Assembly (NCBI RefSeq): GCF_001750105.1
Contig: NZ_CP014143.1
Coordinates: 868,001 to 932,000, forward strand
Direction of reading: 5' to 3'
Length of the DNA stretch: 64,000 nt
Source of the DNA: Microbulbifer aggregans
Lineage (GTDB): Bacteria; Pseudomonadota; Gammaproteobacteria; Pseudomonadales; Cellvibrionaceae
Numbering within the stretch: the stretch's first letter is position 1; every line of letters begins with the position of its first letter. This document shows positions 1 through 8,836 of the stretch, one piece after another. The translations under genes were made by a program, and so were the position numbers. The notes below the pieces were generated by a model, which made no database searches, had not been told where the DNA came from, and was given only the letters and a program-made list of their open reading frames with translations.

Positions 1-55
1 ATTGCAGCACCAGCAGGGTCATCACCAGCAGAAAAATAATATTACCGCGATTCAA
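1..55 (-). CDS. Partial gene at left edge, N-terminus of a membrane or secreted protein
   Basis: Only the first 18 codons lie inside the window. Reading leftwards, a TTG start at 55-53 overlaps the TGA stop of the upstream epimerase gene (TTGA arrangement). A strong Shine-Dalgarno-like GGGGAGG lies a few bases upstream, inside the epimerase 3' end. The visible peptide is MNRGNIIFLLVMTLLVLQ, a short polar start followed by a hydrophobic stretch, typical of a signal peptide or first membrane helix. The overlap suggests translational coupling with the epimerase. No function can be assigned. Confidence 0.45.
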   Translation of the reverse strand, partial: MNRGNIIFLLVMTLLVLQ

Positions 56-1071
56 GCCGACACCTCCCCATTTTTTTCCGACGCAAGGCCCGTGAGCAAG
101 CCCTGCTCGATCAGCCAGTCACGGCTCTCCCGCAACATTTCAACGAGCGGTACGTCACTCCGATAGCCGAGCTCTCGCCGTGCCTTGTCACAGCTGGCTG
201 TCACCCGCCGGGTAATCAGGGCAGCCTTCTCCGGAGTGATCCTCGGTTCTTCACCGGTAAAGCGGGCAATCAGATCAGACAACTGGCCGACCAGATGAAT
301 GACCGCCGCCGGTGTCGTACGTCGCGGAACCGGTTGGCCAAGAAGATGTGCAATCTCGCCGAAGAACTCCAGGAAGCTGGCATCGATGCCGGCGAGGATA
401 TAGTTCTCGCCAGTTCGGCCCTTCTCATAAGCAGCGATATGAGCCTTGGCCACCTCAGCGGCATGACAGAAGGAGCCATTACCCGGCGGCACTCCCGGCA
501 GCTTTCCATCCTGGATCAGGAAAAAAGTCTGGGCCCAGCTACCGGTATCGTACTTACCCACGATCGCACAGGGGTTCAGGAAAACCGCATCCAGGCCTTT
601 CTCAATTTCCTCCCGCACCGCCAGTTCAGCGCGCTTTTTTGTATAGAGGTAACCGTAACGGGGGTCATCTGCCAGCTGTGGGCTCTGCTCATCGATGGGT
701 TGCTTCTGGTAGCCATAAGCGGAGATAGAACTGGTCACCACCACGCGACCCGCCTGCTTCTGGCGCGACACCCGAGCCAGATTGGCTGACCCCACGACAT
801 TGTCCCGCCACTGCTGCTCGCGCCCGCCGCGCCACATGCTGGTGTTGGCCGCCACATGGAATACCCCATCCACGCCCTGCGGCACAGCGCTAGTTAGGGA
901 TTCGACATCATCCAGACTGCCCGGCACCAGCTCCGCGCCCAGTGATTTCGCCAATCGGGTATCCGAGCCCTCCCGGTGCATGGCAGTGACCCGCCAGCCC
1001 CGCGCAATCAATTGCTCGATCAGGTTGGCGCCGAGAAATCCGGTACCGCCGGTGACGAAAGCATGTTTCAT
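52..1071 (-). CDS. NAD(P)-dependent epimerase/dehydratase, extended SDR family
   Basis: The 339-residue protein has the N-terminal Rossmann motif TGGTGFLG (residues 7-14) and an active-site YxxxK pair (Tyr141, Lys145) preceded by VVTSS (111-115). This is the layout of extended short-chain dehydrogenases, close to dihydroflavonol-4-reductase and 3-beta-HSD-like members. It is expected to bind NAD(P)(H) and to oxidise, reduce or epimerise a nucleotide-sugar, sterol-like or small carbonyl substrate in the cytoplasm; the substrate cannot be read from the sequence. The C-terminal third (substrate lid) is present, so the gene is full length. The ATG at 1071 lacks a clear ribosome site. The gene appears coupled to the edge gene downstream. 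Confidence 0.85.
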   Translation of the reverse strand: MKHAFVTGGTGFLGANLIEQLIARGWRVTAMHREGSDTRLAKSLGAELVPGSLDDVESLTSAVPQGVDGVFHVAANTSMWRGGREQQWRDNVVGSANLARVSRQKQAGRVVVTSSISAYGYQKQPIDEQSPQLADDPRYGYLYTKKRAELAVREEIEKGLDAVFLNPCAIVGKYDTGSWAQTFFLIQDGKLPGVPPGNGSFCHAAEVAKAHIAAYEKGRTGENYILAGIDASFLEFFGEIAHLLGQPVPRRTTPAAVIHLVGQLSDLIARFTGEEPRITPEKAALITRRVTASCDKARRELGYRSDVPLVEMLRESRDWLIEQGLLTGLASEKNGEVSA

Positions 1072-1387
1072 TAGGAGAAGCCCTGCGTATGTTTATTTAA
1101 TTATGAAAAAAGGCGGAGCGGGAAATTTGGGCACCTCAAATATGAAAACCTGATCGGCACAATATCCCCCCTAGACGCTGCCCAGTCCTGCCTGAATCCA
1201 TACTCTCACAGCATGCCGACGCAAAAAGGAGCCATGCAAATTTTTTGGCTCCCAATCTTTCAGCCTGGATTTCACCAAGACCATCAGGAGGACACCGGAG
1301 CTTTTCCGGGAAATATTTGCCTGCCCGGCTATTTCCCGGAATAGACCGGACGCCATCTCCTGATGATTTGCCGATACAATGATTCCC
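1072..1387. other. Intergenic region without a supported gene
   Basis: About 316 bases between the epimerase start and the S9 peptidase stop, both on the minus strand. It should hold the epimerase promoter. I see short A/T-rich runs near 1100-1125 but no convincing -10/-35 pair, no terminator with a T-tract for the peptidase, and no tRNA or small ORF with a ribosome site. Confidence 0.5.
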
Positions 1388-3499
1388 TCAGTCGATATCC
1401 ATTCCCAGCTGATCCGCCAGGAAAGCATACTGATTGGTAAAGTCCTCCACCTGCATCCATACCGGCTTGCCAGCACCGTGGCCCGCGCGGGTTTCCACGG
1501 CCAGGTAAATCGGATTCTCACAGCCCTGATCCCGCTGCAGGGCGGCGGCGAATTTATAGCTGTGCCAGGGCACCACTCGGTCGTCTCGGTCGGCGGTGGT
1601 GATCAGTGTGGCCGGATAGCACTTGCCTTTCTCGGTGTTATGCACAGGTGAGTAGGCATGCAGGGCTTCGAACTCTTCCTTGTTTTCGCTCAGGCCGTAA
1701 TCGCTCGACCACTGGCGCGCGTTGGCGGATGCCGTGTGGTAACGCAGCATATCCAGCACCCCCACAATCGGCAGAGCAGCGGCGAACAGGTCCGGGCGCT
1801 GAACCATGGTTGCACCGACGAGCAGGCCGCCATTGGAGCGTCCCATGATGGCCAGCTTTTCTTTTGAGGTGACCTTTTCATCGATCAGCCACTCAGCCGC
1901 GGCGATGAAGTCATCGAAGACATTCTGCTTCTGCGTCTTGGTCCCCGCCTTGTGCCAGTCGGCGCCGTACTCACTGCCGCCGCGCAGGTTAACCATGGCC
2001 AGGGTGCCACCCATATCCAGCCACCCGGCAAAACGGGTGTAGAACTGGGGCAGCTGGGCGGCATTGAAGCCACCGTAACCATATAGCAGTGTCGGGTTGC
2101 TGCCATCGCGCTTCATGTCCTTGCGATGGACCAGGAACATGGGCACACGGGTGCCGTCCTTACTCTTGAAGAAATGCTGGCTGACAGTGAAATCCGAGAA
2201 ATCTGCCGGGTAATCCGGTGTTTTTACTTTTTCGCTCTCGCCGGTCTGTACGTCCAGCTTGTAAATCGCCGGCGGCGTAAGGAAGTTACTGAATGCGTAA
2301 TAGGTCTCCGGATCGTCCGGCTCACCGTAGAAGCCTTCGACGGTACCCATTCCCGGCAGCTTCAATTCGTACTGCTGTTTTCCAGCGAGATCGGTGACTA
2401 CCACCTTGGACTTGGCATCTTCCAGGTAGTGCAGGACCAGGCGCTCGCCCACCAGGCTGGCGGACTGCAACGCATTTTTCTTTTCACCGACCAGTTCTTT
2501 CCAGTTTTCACGGCCGGGCTTATCCAGATCGACGGCGATCACTCGGCCGTTGGCTGCGTCGGCATTGGTCTCGAAGAAGAAAGTTTTGCCGCTGTTACCG
2601 AGGTACGTATAGAGCGCATCCCAGTCATCCAGCAGACGAACGACTTTGCCATTCTTTTCTCGAAGGTCGCGCAGGTAAACGGCATTGCTGTCATAGCCAT
2701 CGAAGATAGTGAACACCAGGTAGTTCTCATCGTCGCTCAACTGGGCGTCGGGGTTGCGGGTGGGATGATCAGTGATCTCGTACACCAGTTCGTCGGCACT
2801 CTGCGGCTGACCCAGCTTGTGGAAATAGACAGCCACCTGCTTGCTGTCATCGGCACTGCCGTCAGCGTTGAACGGATAACGACTGTAGTAAAAACCGGAT
2901 TCATCCTTGGCCCAGCTGACGCCACTGAACTTGATCCCGGTGAGCACGTCTTCCAGGTCCTTGCCGGTGTCCAGGTCGCGGACATGATAATCGGTCCAGT
3001 CAGTGCCGCCATCAGAGGTTCCGTAGGCCAGGTAGCGACCCTCGGGGCTTACGGCGTAGCGCTTGGCGGCGATTGTGCCGTCCTCACTCAGCTTGCGTGG
3101 GTCGAGGATGGCACTCGGCTTCTCTTTGCGCAGATCCTGGGTGCGATAGAAGATGCTCTGGTCCCAGGTACCGTCGTTGTATTCGTAGAAGACCTTGCCG
3201 GCCTTCTTGTACGGCACGCCGTATTGCTCGTACTGCCAGAGCTCGGTCAGGCGGTCATTAATCTTCTGCCAGCCCGGCAGCTCTTTCAGGGTCGGCAGGG
3301 AGAATTCATTCTGGGTCGCCACCCACTTGTCTACCGACTCGGATTCGAGGTCTTCGAGCCAGCGATAGGGGTCACTCACCTCTGTACCGAAATAACCATC
3401 TTTCTGGGCCACTGTTTTCGTCTCGGGGTAGTCGCCCGTGGCGAACGCTGCCGCACAGGTCAAGGCGCCAGCAGCCAGTGCCATCAGTTGTTTCTTCAT
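1388..3499 (-). CDS. Prolyl oligopeptidase family serine peptidase (S9), secreted
   Basis: A 703-residue protein with a Sec-type signal peptide (KK, hydrophobic core to about residue 20), an N-terminal seven-bladed propeller region, and a C-terminal alpha/beta-hydrolase domain. The nucleophile is Ser555 in GRSNGG, the acid lies in the DRDDRVVP motif (Asp639/640) and the base is His674 in RAGHGAG, matching the prolyl endopeptidase triad. Length fits family S9A. It should cleave short proline-containing peptides after Pro in the periplasm or outside the cell, consistent with a peptide-scavenging lifestyle. The gene stands alone on the minus strand, divergent from dtd. Confidence 0.93.
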   Translation of the reverse strand: MKKQLMALAAGALTCAAAFATGDYPETKTVAQKDGYFGTEVSDPYRWLEDLESESVDKWVATQNEFSLPTLKELPGWQKINDRLTELWQYEQYGVPYKKAGKVFYEYNDGTWDQSIFYRTQDLRKEKPSAILDPRKLSEDGTIAAKRYAVSPEGRYLAYGTSDGGTDWTDYHVRDLDTGKDLEDVLTGIKFSGVSWAKDESGFYYSRYPFNADGSADDSKQVAVYFHKLGQPQSADELVYEITDHPTRNPDAQLSDDENYLVFTIFDGYDSNAVYLRDLREKNGKVVRLLDDWDALYTYLGNSGKTFFFETNADAANGRVIAVDLDKPGRENWKELVGEKKNALQSASLVGERLVLHYLEDAKSKVVVTDLAGKQQYELKLPGMGTVEGFYGEPDDPETYYAFSNFLTPPAIYKLDVQTGESEKVKTPDYPADFSDFTVSQHFFKSKDGTRVPMFLVHRKDMKRDGSNPTLLYGYGGFNAAQLPQFYTRFAGWLDMGGTLAMVNLRGGSEYGADWHKAGTKTQKQNVFDDFIAAAEWLIDEKVTSKEKLAIMGRSNGGLLVGATMVQRPDLFAAALPIVGVLDMLRYHTASANARQWSSDYGLSENKEEFEALHAYSPVHNTEKGKCYPATLITTADRDDRVVPWHSYKFAAALQRDQGCENPIYLAVETRAGHGAGKPVWMQVEDFTNQYAFLADQLGMDID

Positions 3500-3597
3500 G
3501 AGATCGGTCCCGGTTTTTTCTCGACAAACAGTTGGGTAATCTAGGGCATTTTTCAGGCCGGGGCCACAGCACGGTGAAGGTTGGAGGAGAGTCTGCG

Positions 3598-4035
3598 GTG
3601 AAAGGATTGATTCAGCGCGTCCGCCACGCGAGTGTGGACGTGGAGGGAGAAACAGTTGGCGCCATCGAACACGGTTTGCTGCTGCTACTGGGCGTAGAGG
3701 CCCGGGATGACCGCACCACAGCCGACAAGCTGTTGCAAAAAGTGTTGCACTACCGGGTGTTCGGCGACGACAGCGGCCGCATGAACCTCAACGTGCAGCA
3801 GGCCGGCGGCGGACTGCTTGTCGTCAGCCAGTTTACCCTGGTGGCAGACACTGCTCGCGGCCTGCGCCCGAGCTTCAGTAAGGGGGCCAGCCCGGCGCAG
3901 GCCGAGAGCCTGTATGACCATTTTGTCGAGCGCGCCCGCGCTCAATTGTCGCCGGTTGCCAGCGGTGTATTCGCCGCCGACATGCAGGTCTCGCTACTGA
4001 ATGATGGGCCGGTGACTTTCCTGCTGGAATCCTGA
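3598..4035 (+). CDS. dtd: D-aminoacyl-tRNA deacylase
   Basis: The 145-residue protein hydrolyses the ester bond between D-amino acids (or glycine mischarged on tRNA-Ala) and tRNA, a proofreading step in the cytoplasm. The family landmarks are present: the SQFTL motif at residues 77-81 and the cis Gly-Pro motif NDGPVT at 135-140, with the usual family length. The start is a GTG at 3598, chosen because TTGGAGGAGA lies just upstream and the family begins with the MKGLIQRV-type sequence; a longer in-frame extension is not conserved in type. The last 94 bases overlap, tail to tail, the coding end of the neighbouring lipoprotein peptidase. Confidence 0.95.
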   Translation: MKGLIQRVRHASVDVEGETVGAIEHGLLLLLGVEARDDRTTADKLLQKVLHYRVFGDDSGRMNLNVQQAGGGLLVVSQFTLVADTARGLRPSFSKGASPAQAESLYDHFVERARAQLSPVASGVFAADMQVSLLNDGPVTFLLES

Positions 4036-5111
4036 TAGGCCGCGGCCAGGGCATCGAGCCGCTGATTGCGCGCTTTTTTTCCTTTTTGCCCCAGTTGCTC
4101 TACGTTGCGGTAAAAGTCTTCCCAGCCATCACTTTCCTTGTAAAGCTGCTGAAAGGCCGGCACGCGCGACTGGTACTCGGAGACCAATGCCAGCGTGGCG
4201 TTGTTGGTCTTCTCGATATAGGCGCGGTAGCGATCCGGATAGGACCAGCCGGCGGATAGCTCGCGGTAGCAGTGACGCAGTTGCGCCAGCGTCTCGGCTT
4301 TTTGCCGGCGCTGGATCGCCCGGGACCGGTCACTGTCGTAAATCTCCTGCAAGCGCTGCCGGGTCGTCATCATCAACGCATTGACTGCTTTCGCCTCGGC
4401 GATGCGGTTGGCTGCCGGCCCATCGATCCCCTGCCGCCGGCGCCAGTCCGGTAGTGCCAGTTGGGCAACGGCGGTGGCAAAGCTCTCATTGAACTGGGTA
4501 TCACCCGAGATATACACCCTGCGGTGGGCCAGCTCGTGGAACAGCAGCCCCGCAAGCCGTTCCGGTGGCCAGTGGACAAAGCTCGACATGATCGGGTCGT
4601 CAAACCAACCCAGAGTGCTGTAGGCCGGCACGGGCCCCAGATAGATATCGAAGCCCTCCTTGGCCAGTTCCTCTGCCTTGTCACGGGCCGAAGCCTTGCG
4701 GAAATAACCCCGATAACTGGCGCAGCCGGCGATGGGATAACACCAGCGTTTGGGCTTGAGGGAAAACTCCGGTGCCGCCAGCACGTTCCAGATCGGATAG
4801 TCGTCTTCCAGCTTGACGTAGGCGCCGTAGGCCCGTCCCACCGGCAGTTTCAGTTCGCCGGAGGCATAAGCCCGGATGGCCTGCACCAGAGTCAGCTGCT
4901 GTTGCAGCTTTTCGTCCGTTTCCGGAGCGGCGGCGATATCCTCGATGGGCTCCCGCGCGGCGAGGATCCGTACCTGGCCCGTCGCCGCCTGGGCATAGTA
5001 CCCGGCGGTTTCGCAGCCATGCAGCACCGTGAATGCGAAGAGGAGGACGGCCAGGCGCCAACGCGTACCTCCGCTGGCCTGCTCCCTGCTGTTATACACT
5101 TGGTAATCCAT
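3942..5111 (-). CDS. Predicted zinc aminopeptidase, lipoprotein (PF10023 family)
   Basis: A 389-residue protein with a lipoprotein signal (lipobox LHGC, Cys33), so probably membrane-anchored facing the periplasm. The zinc-peptidase motif HELAH is at 192-196, followed by NES (208-210) supplying a likely third ligand Glu209. The surrounding sequence fits the predicted aminopeptidase family PF10023/COG4324. It should remove residues from peptides, but the substrate is unknown. The C-terminal 31 codons overlap dtd on the opposite strand, so that tail is constrained by two proteins; the catalytic core is upstream of the overlap. Start ATG at 5111 has an AAGAAAGA purine stretch upstream. Confidence 0.85.
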   Translation of the reverse strand: MDYQVYNSREQASGGTRWRLAVLLFAFTVLHGCETAGYYAQAATGQVRILAAREPIEDIAAAPETDEKLQQQLTLVQAIRAYASGELKLPVGRAYGAYVKLEDDYPIWNVLAAPEFSLKPKRWCYPIAGCASYRGYFRKASARDKAEELAKEGFDIYLGPVPAYSTLGWFDDPIMSSFVHWPPERLAGLLFHELAHRRVYISGDTQFNESFATAVAQLALPDWRRRQGIDGPAANRIAEAKAVNALMMTTRQRLQEIYDSDRSRAIQRRQKAETLAQLRHCYRELSAGWSYPDRYRAYIEKTNNATLALVSEYQSRVPAFQQLYKESDGWEDFYRNVEQLGQKGKKARNQRLDALAAAYQDSSRKVTGPSFSSETCMSAANTPLATGDN

Positions 5112-5144
5112 TCTTTCTTCTGGTCAGTTTCGGGGAGGGCAACC

Positions 5145-5402
5145 ATGGAACCGGCAGCCGCCGCCAACGGGATACCGCCTGTGGCCGCCGTGTTGACGGT
5201 CTTCGCGCTGGTGTTCGCTGCTATCGGCTGGCTGCGCCTGATCGTCGCCGGATTTCGGGAGGGCACGCTGTTTGGCCTCGCGGCGCTTTTTCTACCGCCA
5301 GTTGCCCTGATCGGCCTCGCGCCCCGGTGGCGTCAGCACCGTGAGATCTATTATCTGGCCCTCGGTGCGCTGGTTTTCATCAGCATAGCGGGAATTTTTT
5401 AG
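5145..5402 (+). CDS. Small two- to three-helix membrane protein, unknown function
   Basis: An 85-residue protein starting at the ATG at 5145, preceded by CGGGGAGGGC as ribosome site. Hydrophobic stretches lie at about residues 12-36, 41-58 and 69-85, separated by charged turns (RLI, RWRQHRE), so it should be an inner membrane protein. No family is recognised. It is divergent from the PF10023 lipoprotein with only 33 bases between the starts. A longer in-frame reading from 4461 exists but is the antisense shadow of the peptidase gene. Confidence 0.65.
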   Translation: MEPAAAANGIPPVAAVLTVFALVFAAIGWLRLIVAGFREGTLFGLAALFLPPVALIGLAPRWRQHREIYYLALGALVFISIAGIF

Positions 5403-5456
5403 CTTTCTCGCGCTCAAAGCCGGGTAACTTTTGCAAGACGCTATTCTGGACTGTTC

Positions 5457-5846
5457 ATGCTACGCCGTGTTTGCGCCGCCCTGATCCTTTCCCTACCGCT
5501 CCTCAGCGCCTGTGAGGGTGGGGGCCGCGAAATCGACACCGAGATACGGACCATCAACTACGAGTGCGCGGATGGAACGCGCCTGCAGGTCAAATATGGT
5601 AAGCCGGAATCCGGCCCTTCCATGGCCATGCTGACCTTCGACAACAAACTCGTCCCCATGCACCAGGAGCCGGCGGCATCCGGCGTACTGTTCGTTGCCG
5701 ACAAGGGGCATCCAAATTACCGCTGGCACACCAAGGGCCACTCCGGGATGCTGTCCCTGCGGGCAAACGGTGAGCGGGAATTCGAAGTGGTACTACGTGA
5801 CTGTGAGAGCGTACAGCATGGCTCTACTGGCGAGTCGCGCTCCTGA
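5457..5846 (+). CDS. MliC-like lipoprotein, inhibitor of C-type lysozyme
   Basis: A 129-residue lipoprotein with lipobox LLSAC (Cys19). The mature part carries the pattern of the MliC domain: a YEC..G start (Cys37), an ASG motif (Ser75-Gly76), YRWHTKG near 88-94 and a closing Cys116 that can pair with Cys37. MliC/PliC proteins sit in the periplasm or on the outer membrane and block c-type lysozymes by inserting a conserved loop into the active site. The match is by motif and length only. Cys19 could be sorted to either membrane; residue +2 is Glu, not Asp. Confidence 0.72.
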   Translation: MLRRVCAALILSLPLLSACEGGGREIDTEIRTINYECADGTRLQVKYGKPESGPSMAMLTFDNKLVPMHQEPAASGVLFVADKGHPNYRWHTKGHSGMLSLRANGEREFEVVLRDCESVQHGSTGESRS

Positions 5847-5902
5847 TACCCACTCCCCGGGCCCGGTACCCGGCCTCAACAAATCAGCTGATTGAACACC
5901 AT

Positions 5903-5943
5903 TTGATCCAGGTCAATCGGACTCCGGAGGGCAGCCCTACACT
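5903..5943 (+). promoter_or_regulatory. FNR/ANR-type box and class II promoter for the small membrane protein
   Basis: TTGATCCAGGTCAA at 5903-5916 fits the FNR/ANR consensus TTGAT-N4-ATCAA with one mismatch (GTCAA). A -10-like TACACT lies at 5938-5943. A start site near 5950 would put the box centre about 41 bases upstream, the spacing of FNR-activated class II promoters. The next gene starts at 5981. Confidence 0.72.
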
Positions 5944-5980
5944 GGTCGCAAGTTAAGTGACCAATGTTGGAGTTAGCATC

Positions 5981-6109
5981 ATGGCTGCCCTGATTGACCT
6001 CTTCACCAGCTTCTCTGGCCTGCTGAGTCTCGGCATTATCGGCTTTATCCTGCTGATGGCCGCCTACATCACCCGCATGGTGTTGCGCAAGATGGACGAG
6101 GGCGCCTGA
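5981..6109 (+). CDS. 42-residue DUF3149-like single-helix membrane protein
   Basis: A very short gene: ATG at 5981, TGA at 6107-6109, with GTTGGAG upstream. The protein has an amphipathic start (MAALIDLFTSF), one membrane helix (about 13-31) and a basic tail (TRMVLRKMDEGA). This matches small DUF3149 proteins found near respiratory or stress genes in Pseudomonas relatives. The function is unknown. The FNR/ANR box 65 bases upstream suggests induction under low oxygen, so a role in tuning a membrane complex during oxygen limitation is plausible but inferred. It is convergent with the hydrolase gene that ends at 6135. Confidence 0.75.
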   Translation: MAALIDLFTSFSGLLSLGIIGFILLMAAYITRMVLRKMDEGA

Positions 6110-6134
6110 GCCCTGTGCCAAGGTGAAAACCCTG

Positions 6135-6899
6135 TCAGAAACCGCAATCGAAAGCCTCGGCAGTTGCACCGGTAAAGTGCCCACGCTGCAGGAACAATAG
6201 CGCCTGCCGGATGGCCTCCGGGTCTGCCATGATCTCGCCGTGAGTCAGCGGCAGGGTCTTGAACCCGCACATGCCCTCAAGCCGGGCACTCTCGACCGTG
6301 ATGCGACCGTCATCCTTCCCCCGCAGGATGGCGGATGCGATGGGATTGCGTGAGCGGCTGCCGGCGATGACGCCGAGTTCGAACGGCGCCGGCCCCAGTT
6401 GCAATGGCACGCTGGTAGGACCCGTACCCAACTGACGGCCGGAGGGTCCGTTGACGTCCTTGATCCAGGGGATGTGATCGAGCCAATCGCCGATGCGACT
6501 GCCATTGTTGGGCGGCCCCATCATGACTACCCGATGCACCCCTTCGCCAGGGCGATTCTCGTAGTAGTAACGGAGCAGAATACCGCCGAGAGAGTGGGTC
6601 ACGAAGTTGATGGGTTGCGCATTGGCGGCGTGGCACTGTGCCAGGCCTGCGCCAACCGTGGGGCCGGCGAGTTCGGGGATGCCTGCCTGACGAGATGAGA
6701 ACTCCACATTGACGGCCAGGAAGCCCGCCGCGGTGAGCCGCTCCGCCAGCGGCTGCATGCTATCCGCGTCCTTGGTCAGGCCGTGCAGCAGGATGACACA
6801 GGGGACTGGCTCGCCGGCCCGGACACCATGCTGACCGAGCAGCAATGCGACGACTGCGAGCAATATCGCCCAGCGGCACCCGACATGGGATTTACCCAT
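6135..6899 (-). CDS. Secreted alpha/beta hydrolase (lipase/esterase-like)
   Basis: A 254-residue protein with a cleavable signal peptide (hydrophobic core at 10-22, then RAG). The LLHGL oxyanion motif is at 37-41, the nucleophile Ser103 is in THSLGG, an acid candidate is Asp196/197 (GKDDGRI) and the base is His220 (LTHGE). This is the order of a serine esterase/lipase. The start ATG overlaps the tatC stop by 8 bases (ATGGGTAA), so it is the last cistron of the tat operon. No twin-arginine motif is visible, so it need not be a Tat substrate. The substrate is unknown. Confidence 0.82.
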   Translation of the reverse strand: MGKSHVGCRWAILLAVVALLLGQHGVRAGEPVPCVILLHGLTKDADSMQPLAERLTAAGFLAVNVEFSSRQAGIPELAGPTVGAGLAQCHAANAQPINFVTHSLGGILLRYYYENRPGEGVHRVVMMGPPNNGSRIGDWLDHIPWIKDVNGPSGRQLGTGPTSVPLQLGPAPFELGVIAGSRSRNPIASAILRGKDDGRITVESARLEGMCGFKTLPLTHGEIMADPEAIRQALLFLQRGHFTGATAEAFDCGF

Positions 6900-7635
6900 C
6901 CGCCTCCTCTTCCGCGGGTTTCCGCTTGATCCAGCGACCGATCAGAATCCCCAGTTCAAACAGCAGCCACATGGGTATCGCCAGCAGCGACTGGGAAATC
7001 ACATCCGGAGGTGTCAGCAACATCCCGATCAGGAAACAGCCCACAATCACGTAGGGGCGCTTCTTCGCCAGCGTCTGCGCATCCACGGCCCCGCTCCAGA
7101 TCAGCAGCACTGTGGCGATTGGAATTTCAAAAGCAAACCCAAAGGCGAAAAAGAGCTTCAGCACCAGGTCCAGGTAACGACTGATATCAGGCAGCACCTT
7201 GATATCGGAATGGGCGGAACTGATGAAGAAATCAAACAGGATGGGGAACACCACGTAATAGGCGAACGCCATACCTGCGTAAAAGAGCACCACGCTGGAA
7301 ACCAGAATCGGTACCGCCAGACGTTTCTCGTTCTGGTACAGACCGGGCGCTATAAAGGCCCAGGCCTGATAGAGGACGTAAGGGATGCCGATAAAAAACG
7401 CCAGGATGAAGGTGGTCTTGAAGGGCGTGAAGAAGGGCGAGGTCACCTCGGTGGCGATCATGCCCGCACCCTCCACCAGGCGGTCCTGCAGGGGATCGGC
7501 GACAAAGTCGTAAATCTGCGACGCAAACGGCACCATGCAGACGAAGATCACCACCACGACCAGCAGCGTCTTGAGCAGGCGGTCGCGCAATTCGATCAGG
7601 TGGTCAATAAAGGGCTGATTCTTCTGCTCGCTCAT
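6892..7635 (-). CDS. tatC: Sec-independent translocase subunit TatC
   Basis: The 247-residue inner membrane protein has the six hydrophobic segments and the N-terminal signature [11 protein letters not shown] of TatC, the subunit that recognises twin-arginine signal peptides and works with TatB. The family-typical [14 protein letters not shown] and FGFAFEIPI regions are present. Its ATG overlaps the tatB stop by 4 bases (translational coupling) and its end overlaps the hydrolase start. The C-terminal tail is basic then acidic ([11 protein letters not shown]). Full length for the family. Confidence 0.97.
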   Translation of the reverse strand: MSEQKNQPFIDHLIELRDRLLKTLLVVVVIFVCMVPFASQIYDFVADPLQDRLVEGAGMIATEVTSPFFTPFKTTFILAFFIGIPYVLYQAWAFIAPGLYQNEKRLAVPILVSSVVLFYAGMAFAYYVVFPILFDFFISSAHSDIKVLPDISRYLDLVLKLFFAFGFAFEIPIATVLLIWSGAVDAQTLAKKRPYVIVGCFLIGMLLTPPDVISQSLLAIPMWLLFELGILIGRWIKRKPAEEEADG

Positions 7636-8144
7636 GCGGATTTGTCTTCGTCCTTGGGTGAGCGGGGCTCGTCTGTGAAGTGATCCGGATGGTGGGGATT
7701 GAATTCCGGATCACCGTGATCGTGCAAGTGCTCGGGGTACTCCGGGTCCTCCAGCTCCTCCTCATCCTCGGGAAGGTGATCCGAGCCTCCTATCCGCCTT
7801 TCGTCTTCAGGGAGGTAGTCCGATGCCTCGGCGCGAGAGGTTTCCGGCAGCTCGACGTCTTCTCGTTCGAGCGTGCCCTCGGCCAGCGGCTCCCGCACCG
7901 ATGCCTCCAGCTCCCGGCGGCCCTCCTCCAGCTCACGAAGGATACGCTCGTTGTGCAGCTCGCGGCGGATGTCGTCGGCACCCACCTCGCGCTCAAGTTC
8001 CTCGCGAGCGTTGTGCAGCGTGCGTTTGAGCCCGGACCACCAGCGTGCCGTGGTGCGTATCGCATCCGGCAGCCGCTCCGGGCCCACCACCAGCAGGCCG
8101 ACAACTGCTACCAGTAACAGCTCAAAAAAACCGATATCAAACAC
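7632..8144 (-). CDS. tatB: Sec-independent translocase subunit TatB
   Basis: 170 residues. One N-terminal membrane helix (about 3-20) with the family motif [10 protein letters not shown] next to it, then an amphipathic helix and a long acidic, Glu/Asp/His/Pro-rich tail. TatB forms the receptor complex with TatC. The tail ([32 protein letters not shown]) is unusually rich in His and Asp. This is variable in the family, but it could bind metal; that is an inference. The gene lies 15 bases after tatA. Confidence 0.95.
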   Translation of the reverse strand: MFDIGFFELLLVAVVGLLVVGPERLPDAIRTTARWWSGLKRTLHNAREELEREVGADDIRRELHNERILRELEEGRRELEASVREPLAEGTLEREDVELPETSRAEASDYLPEDERRIGGSDHLPEDEEELEDPEYPEHLHDHGDPEFNPHHPDHFTDEPRSPKDEDKSA

Positions 8145-8159
8145 GCGTGCGCTCTCGGC

Positions 8160-8429
8160 TTATTTGTCGTGGGACTGTTTGTCTTTGTGCTGCTCGGACT
8201 CTGATTTCGGCTTCTCCGCCTCTTCATGTTCCAGGCGCTTGGTTTCCTTGGGCTTGTCCTCGCCCTCGGCGTCCTCGGACTTGCCCTCGTCCTTCATGGC
8301 TTTCTTGAAGCCCTTGATCGCACCGCCCAGGTCACCGCCGAGATTTTTCAGACGCTTGGTGCCGAAAAGCAGCAGCACGATGACCAGAATGATGAGCAGC
8401 TGCCAGATACTGATGCCGCCAAAACCCAT
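8160..8429 (-). CDS. tatA: Sec-independent translocase subunit TatA
   Basis: An 89-residue pore-forming subunit of the Tat system. The membrane helix ([15 protein letters not shown]) is followed by the conserved FGTKRL and [18 protein letters not shown] amphipathic helix, then a highly charged Lys/Glu tail. First gene of tatABC, downstream of hisI-hisE, as in Pseudomonas. Confidence 0.97.
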   Translation of the reverse strand: MGFGGISIWQLLIILVIVLLLFGTKRLKNLGGDLGGAIKGFKKAMKDEGKSEDAEGEDKPKETKRLEHEEAEKPKSESEQHKDKQSHDK

Positions 8430-8485
8430 AACTTACTCCTTCAAGATCCAGTTATTCCGGTGCCCCAGGGCGCCGTTCGCTATTG

Positions 8486-8836
8486 TTATTGCCCTTGCTC
8501 CTGCGTGGCAGAGCGCGAGGCCTTTTCCTCCAGGCCCGAGAGGCCGAAACGGTGCCCCAGTTCGCGCAATACGTCCTGTGAATCGGCCCCCAGGTGAGAA
8601 AGCATCACCAGGGAGTGAAACCAGAGGTCGGCGGTCTCGGCGATCATCGCCTGCCGGTCACCGCCGCGCTCGGCATCCTTTGCGGCGAGAATCACCTCCG
8701 TAGCTTCCTCACCAACTTTTTCCAAAATCTTGTTCAGCCCCTTGCGATGCAGGCTGGCCACGTAAGAGGCCTCGGCATCGCCAGCGCTTTTGCGGCTCTC
8801 GAGCACCGCATCCAGTTCACGCAGTACGTCACTCAT
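8486..8836 (-). CDS. hisE: Phosphoribosyl-ATP pyrophosphatase
   Basis: The 116-residue enzyme hydrolyses PR-ATP to PR-AMP and pyrophosphate, step two of histidine synthesis. The MazG-like metal site is visible: KVGEEATE (41-47) and ETADLWFH (67-74). The ATG at 8836 gives the normal family N-terminus and overlaps the hisI stop by 8 bases, indicating coupled translation; a further upstream start would run 51 bases into hisI. Separate hisE and hisI genes contrast with the fused HisIE of enteric bacteria. Confidence 0.95.
   Translation of the reverse strand: MSDVLRELDAVLESRKSAGDAEASYVASLHRKGLNKILEKVGEEATEVILAAKDAERGGDRQAMIAETADLWFHSLVMLSHLGADSQDVLRELGHRFGLSGLEEKASRSATQEQGQ

Noticed and set aside
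2126..3544. A 472-codon plus-strand open frame
   Set aside because: Antisense to the S9 peptidase gene, which carries an intact catalytic triad.
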